A stretch of DNA of 64,000 nucleotides from Acidobacteriaceae bacterium (GTDB lineage: Bacteria; Acidobacteriota; Terriglobia; Terriglobales; Acidobacteriaceae), in NCBI GenBank assembly GCA_003165075.1, contig PLSM01000182.1, positions 1 to 64,000 on the forward strand. Reading direction: 5' to 3'. The notes below the pieces were generated by a model that worked only from the letters and a program-made list of their open reading frames with translations, was not told the origin of the DNA and did no database searches. A program made the position numbers and the translations under genes. Shown in pieces: positions 62,357-64,000 of this stretch (positions are counted from its first letter, which is position 1; each line of letters opens with the position of its first letter).

Positions 62357-63295
62357 ATGAAAAAGACAATTGGTATAGCATTGGCCGTTTGTGCACTGCT
62401 GGGAACGCTGCCTGCCTTCAGCCAGGTGAAGATGACACGGGATCAAATGCTCTTTTACACCTCGGAGTGGAAGGGCGACCGTTTCCCTGATGGACGCCCG
62501 AAGGTGCCAGACTCGCTGCTGAAGCGGGCAGTGGACATGACCATCGAAGACGTGTGGGAGTATTTGCGCAACCACGGCTACCGCAATCAGTTTGAGTCTG
62601 GCTGGCAGGCGCTGCACATCGAAAAGCCCTTTGCCGGACGTGCGCTCACGGCACAATACATGCCGACCCGGCCGGATATGGCCAAGGCCATTGCTGCCGA
62701 AGGCAAGGCGGAAGGAAGGGTGAGTGGAACGAATATGTGGCCCATCAACGAACTGCAGGTGGGCGATGTGTACGTGGCTGACGGCTTTGGAAAGGTCATT
62801 GAGGGCACGCTGATCGGTTCCAATCTGGGGAATGCTGTGGCCGCGCACACTCACACTGGCTTCGTATTCGACGGCGGCATACGCGATCAGGCAGAGAATC
62901 GGGAAATTCCCGATTTCAACGGATTCTACCGGGGCTATGATCCCTCCGCCTGGGCAGACATGGAATTGACCGCGATCAATGCTCCGGTTCGTATTGGAAG
63001 AGCAATCGTGTTGCCGGGGGACCTGGTATTGGCCAAGCCGGAAGGAGTCCTTTTTATTCCTGCAATCCTGGCAGAGGATGCGATCAGTTCAGCGGAGTTC
63101 ACTGCTCTTACCGATGCCTATAACTTTGAGTTGAATCGCCAAGGAAAAAACGGCGCGCAATTTGAGGGGGGGTGGACGCAGGAGAAATATGACGGCTTTG
63201 CAAAGTGGATCGACTCTCACCCTGACATGTTGAAAATGCCGCGGGGTGAATTCGACGCACTGCTTGCCAAGGCAAAGAAGCAGAATTCCGACTAG
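62357..63295 (+). CDS. Exported RraA-like protein
   Basis: This 312-residue protein has a signal peptide (KTIGIALAVCALLGTLPAFS) and an RraA/HMG-aldolase-like domain. VAAHTHTGFVFDGGIRD carries the GGIRD signature. Cytosolic relatives are oxaloacetate decarboxylase/4-hydroxy-4-methyl-2-oxoglutarate aldolases or RNase E inhibitors. With a signal peptide, an RNase role is unlikely. It is divergent from the exported enolase-superfamily gene (232 bases between starts). Confidence 0.82.
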   Translation: MKKTIGIALAVCALLGTLPAFSQVKMTRDQMLFYTSEWKGDRFPDGRPKVPDSLLKRAVDMTIEDVWEYLRNHGYRNQFESGWQALHIEKPFAGRALTAQYMPTRPDMAKAIAAEGKAEGRVSGTNMWPINELQVGDVYVADGFGKVIEGTLIGSNLGNAVAAHTHTGFVFDGGIRDQAENREIPDFNGFYRGYDPSAWADMELTAINAPVRIGRAIVLPGDLVLAKPEGVLFIPAILAEDAISSAEFTALTDAYNFELNRQGKNGAQFEGGWTQEKYDGFAKWIDSHPDMLKMPRGEFDALLAKAKKQNSD

Positions 63296-63415
63296 AACAA
63301 TGTCTCCGCGTCCATCGGTATGAAGGCTGACGCAGCCAGTGGATGACCCACCTGATACTTTTGCTGCTTGACCGTCTCATCCACTCGGGCTCGACGAAGG
63401 CGATCGTACCGCGCC

Positions 63416-64000
63416 TCAATTCTTGCCTCTTTCTACGACCAGGGCAGCCTGGAGCATGGCTTTTGCATAGGCAATGTCGTACACATCTCCGGTGTAGCCG
63501 CCGCCACCCGGATAGCCGGGGATAGGTCCGCGCGCCCGGTCGTAATCGATGGCCCGTGGATGTTCCGGGTAAAGCTCCCGGGAATACTTGACCTTGATCA
63601 ACTCGCGCATCACTGCAAACATGTTGACGTCACCTTCATCGATAAAGCCCTCGTCATATTCCAGGTAGGGCTTCAAGATGTGTGGATTTCTGTAATGCAT
63701 GTGGTTGATACGATCGCGGCTGCCAAAGTAGCGACACACAGCTACCGGATCTTCTCCGATCTCCTGCGTCACCCCACAGTCAAAGGTGATTCCGTTCGAT
63801 GGGCTGTCCACGATTTCGATCAGGTGCTTCCAGCCGGCGAGTGTGGACATGATTTGCTGCGATCCACGACTTTGAGGAAAGGGTGGATCGTTGGGATGGA
63901 GCGCCAGCCGCACATTGGCCTTCTCCGCAACCGGGATGACGGCCTTTAGAAAATAAGTGATGTTGTCCCACATCTCATCAAGCGTGTGTGTCCCCTCTTC
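63416..64000 (-). CDS. uxuA: Mannonate dehydratase, 3' part (runs off window)
   Basis: This is the C-terminal ~195 residues of a UxuA-like enzyme, which dehydrates D-mannonate to 2-keto-3-deoxygluconate. LALHPNDPPFPQSRG and GITFDCGVTQEIGEDP are family segments, as is NHMHYRNPHILKP. The frame is open to the window edge and the start lies beyond it. It suggests a uronate-use cluster with the neighbouring enolase-superfamily and RraA-like genes. Confidence 0.85.
   Translation of the reverse strand, partial: EEGTHTLDEMWDNITYFLKAVIPVAEKANVRLALHPNDPPFPQSRGSQQIMSTLAGWKHLIEIVDSPSNGITFDCGVTQEIGEDPVAVCRYFGSRDRINHMHYRNPHILKPYLEYDEGFIDEGDVNMFAVMRELIKVKYSRELYPEHPRAIDYDRARGPIPGYPGGGGYTGDVYDIAYAKAMLQAALVVERGKN

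Noticed and set aside
1-64000. CRISPR array or rRNA operon
   Set aside because: No regularly spaced identical repeats and no rRNA-like sequence were seen.

Overview
The window looks like a chromosomal segment of an Acidobacteriota bacterium, probably class Terriglobia. This rests on remembered resemblance rather than a search: the Crp/Fnr protein with a TTRSRVSFFMNRFRKLG helix, the DUF4914 and DUF4337 proteins, a secreted glutaminase and GH78 rhamnosidase, and GC-rich coding. About 50 protein genes, one tRNA gene, a decayed integrated element and several intergenic repeats can be supported. No rRNA gene or CRISPR array was seen.

Layout. 1-12.7 kb is mostly housekeeping: a Crp/Fnr regulator, a HEAT-like protein, a P-loop DUF4914 protein, cca and tsaD (divergent), a methyltransferase, cysS, a DUF4337 protein, a DMT exporter and a class III aminotransferase. 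12.8-19.6 kb holds yraN and a complete leftward ISC iron-sulfur operon (iscR-iscS-iscU-iscA-hscB-hscA-fdx-iscX). Upstream of iscR, two IscR type-1-like boxes lie on and just downstream of a sigma70-like promoter. A 53-residue Cys-pair protein and a PgsA-type phosphatidyltransferase follow. 20.7-22.5 kb is a tRNA-Val(GAC) gene used as an integration site. An integrase pseudogene and other decayed genes sit between the tRNA 3' end and a degenerate copy of it (26 of 32 bases identical).

22.7-38 kb carries nutrient genes (amino-acid permease, secreted glutaminase-like protein, M3 peptidase, GH78 rhamnosidase), a membrane-embedded spermidine-synthase-like protein, and a run of DUF362, AmmeMemoRadiSam radical SAM and MEMO-AMMECR1 fusion genes. 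All three of the latter appear to carry export signals. 38.1-52.3 kb is an Rrf2 regulator plus a long leftward respiratory operon: ccoS, Rieske, cytochrome b, a seven-heme cytochrome c, ccoN, ccoO, a CcoQ-like protein, a small membrane protein, an Fe-S flavoprotein, a TauE/SafE-like copper-handling candidate, ccoG, a small membrane protein and ccoI. It has neither a cytochrome c1 gene nor a separate ccoP, so the seven-heme cytochrome is the obvious electron bridge between the bc part and the cbb3 part.

52.4-59 kb is an SOS mutagenesis locus: a YedK-type protein divergent from imuA-imuB-dnaE2, whose three genes overlap end to start. 59-64 kb has a membrane ferredoxin of the NapH type, a 550-base non-coding stretch with nested repeats, an exported enolase-superfamily enzyme, an exported RraA-like protein and the 3' part of a mannonate dehydratase gene. 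This suggests sugar-acid (uronate or aldonate) use.
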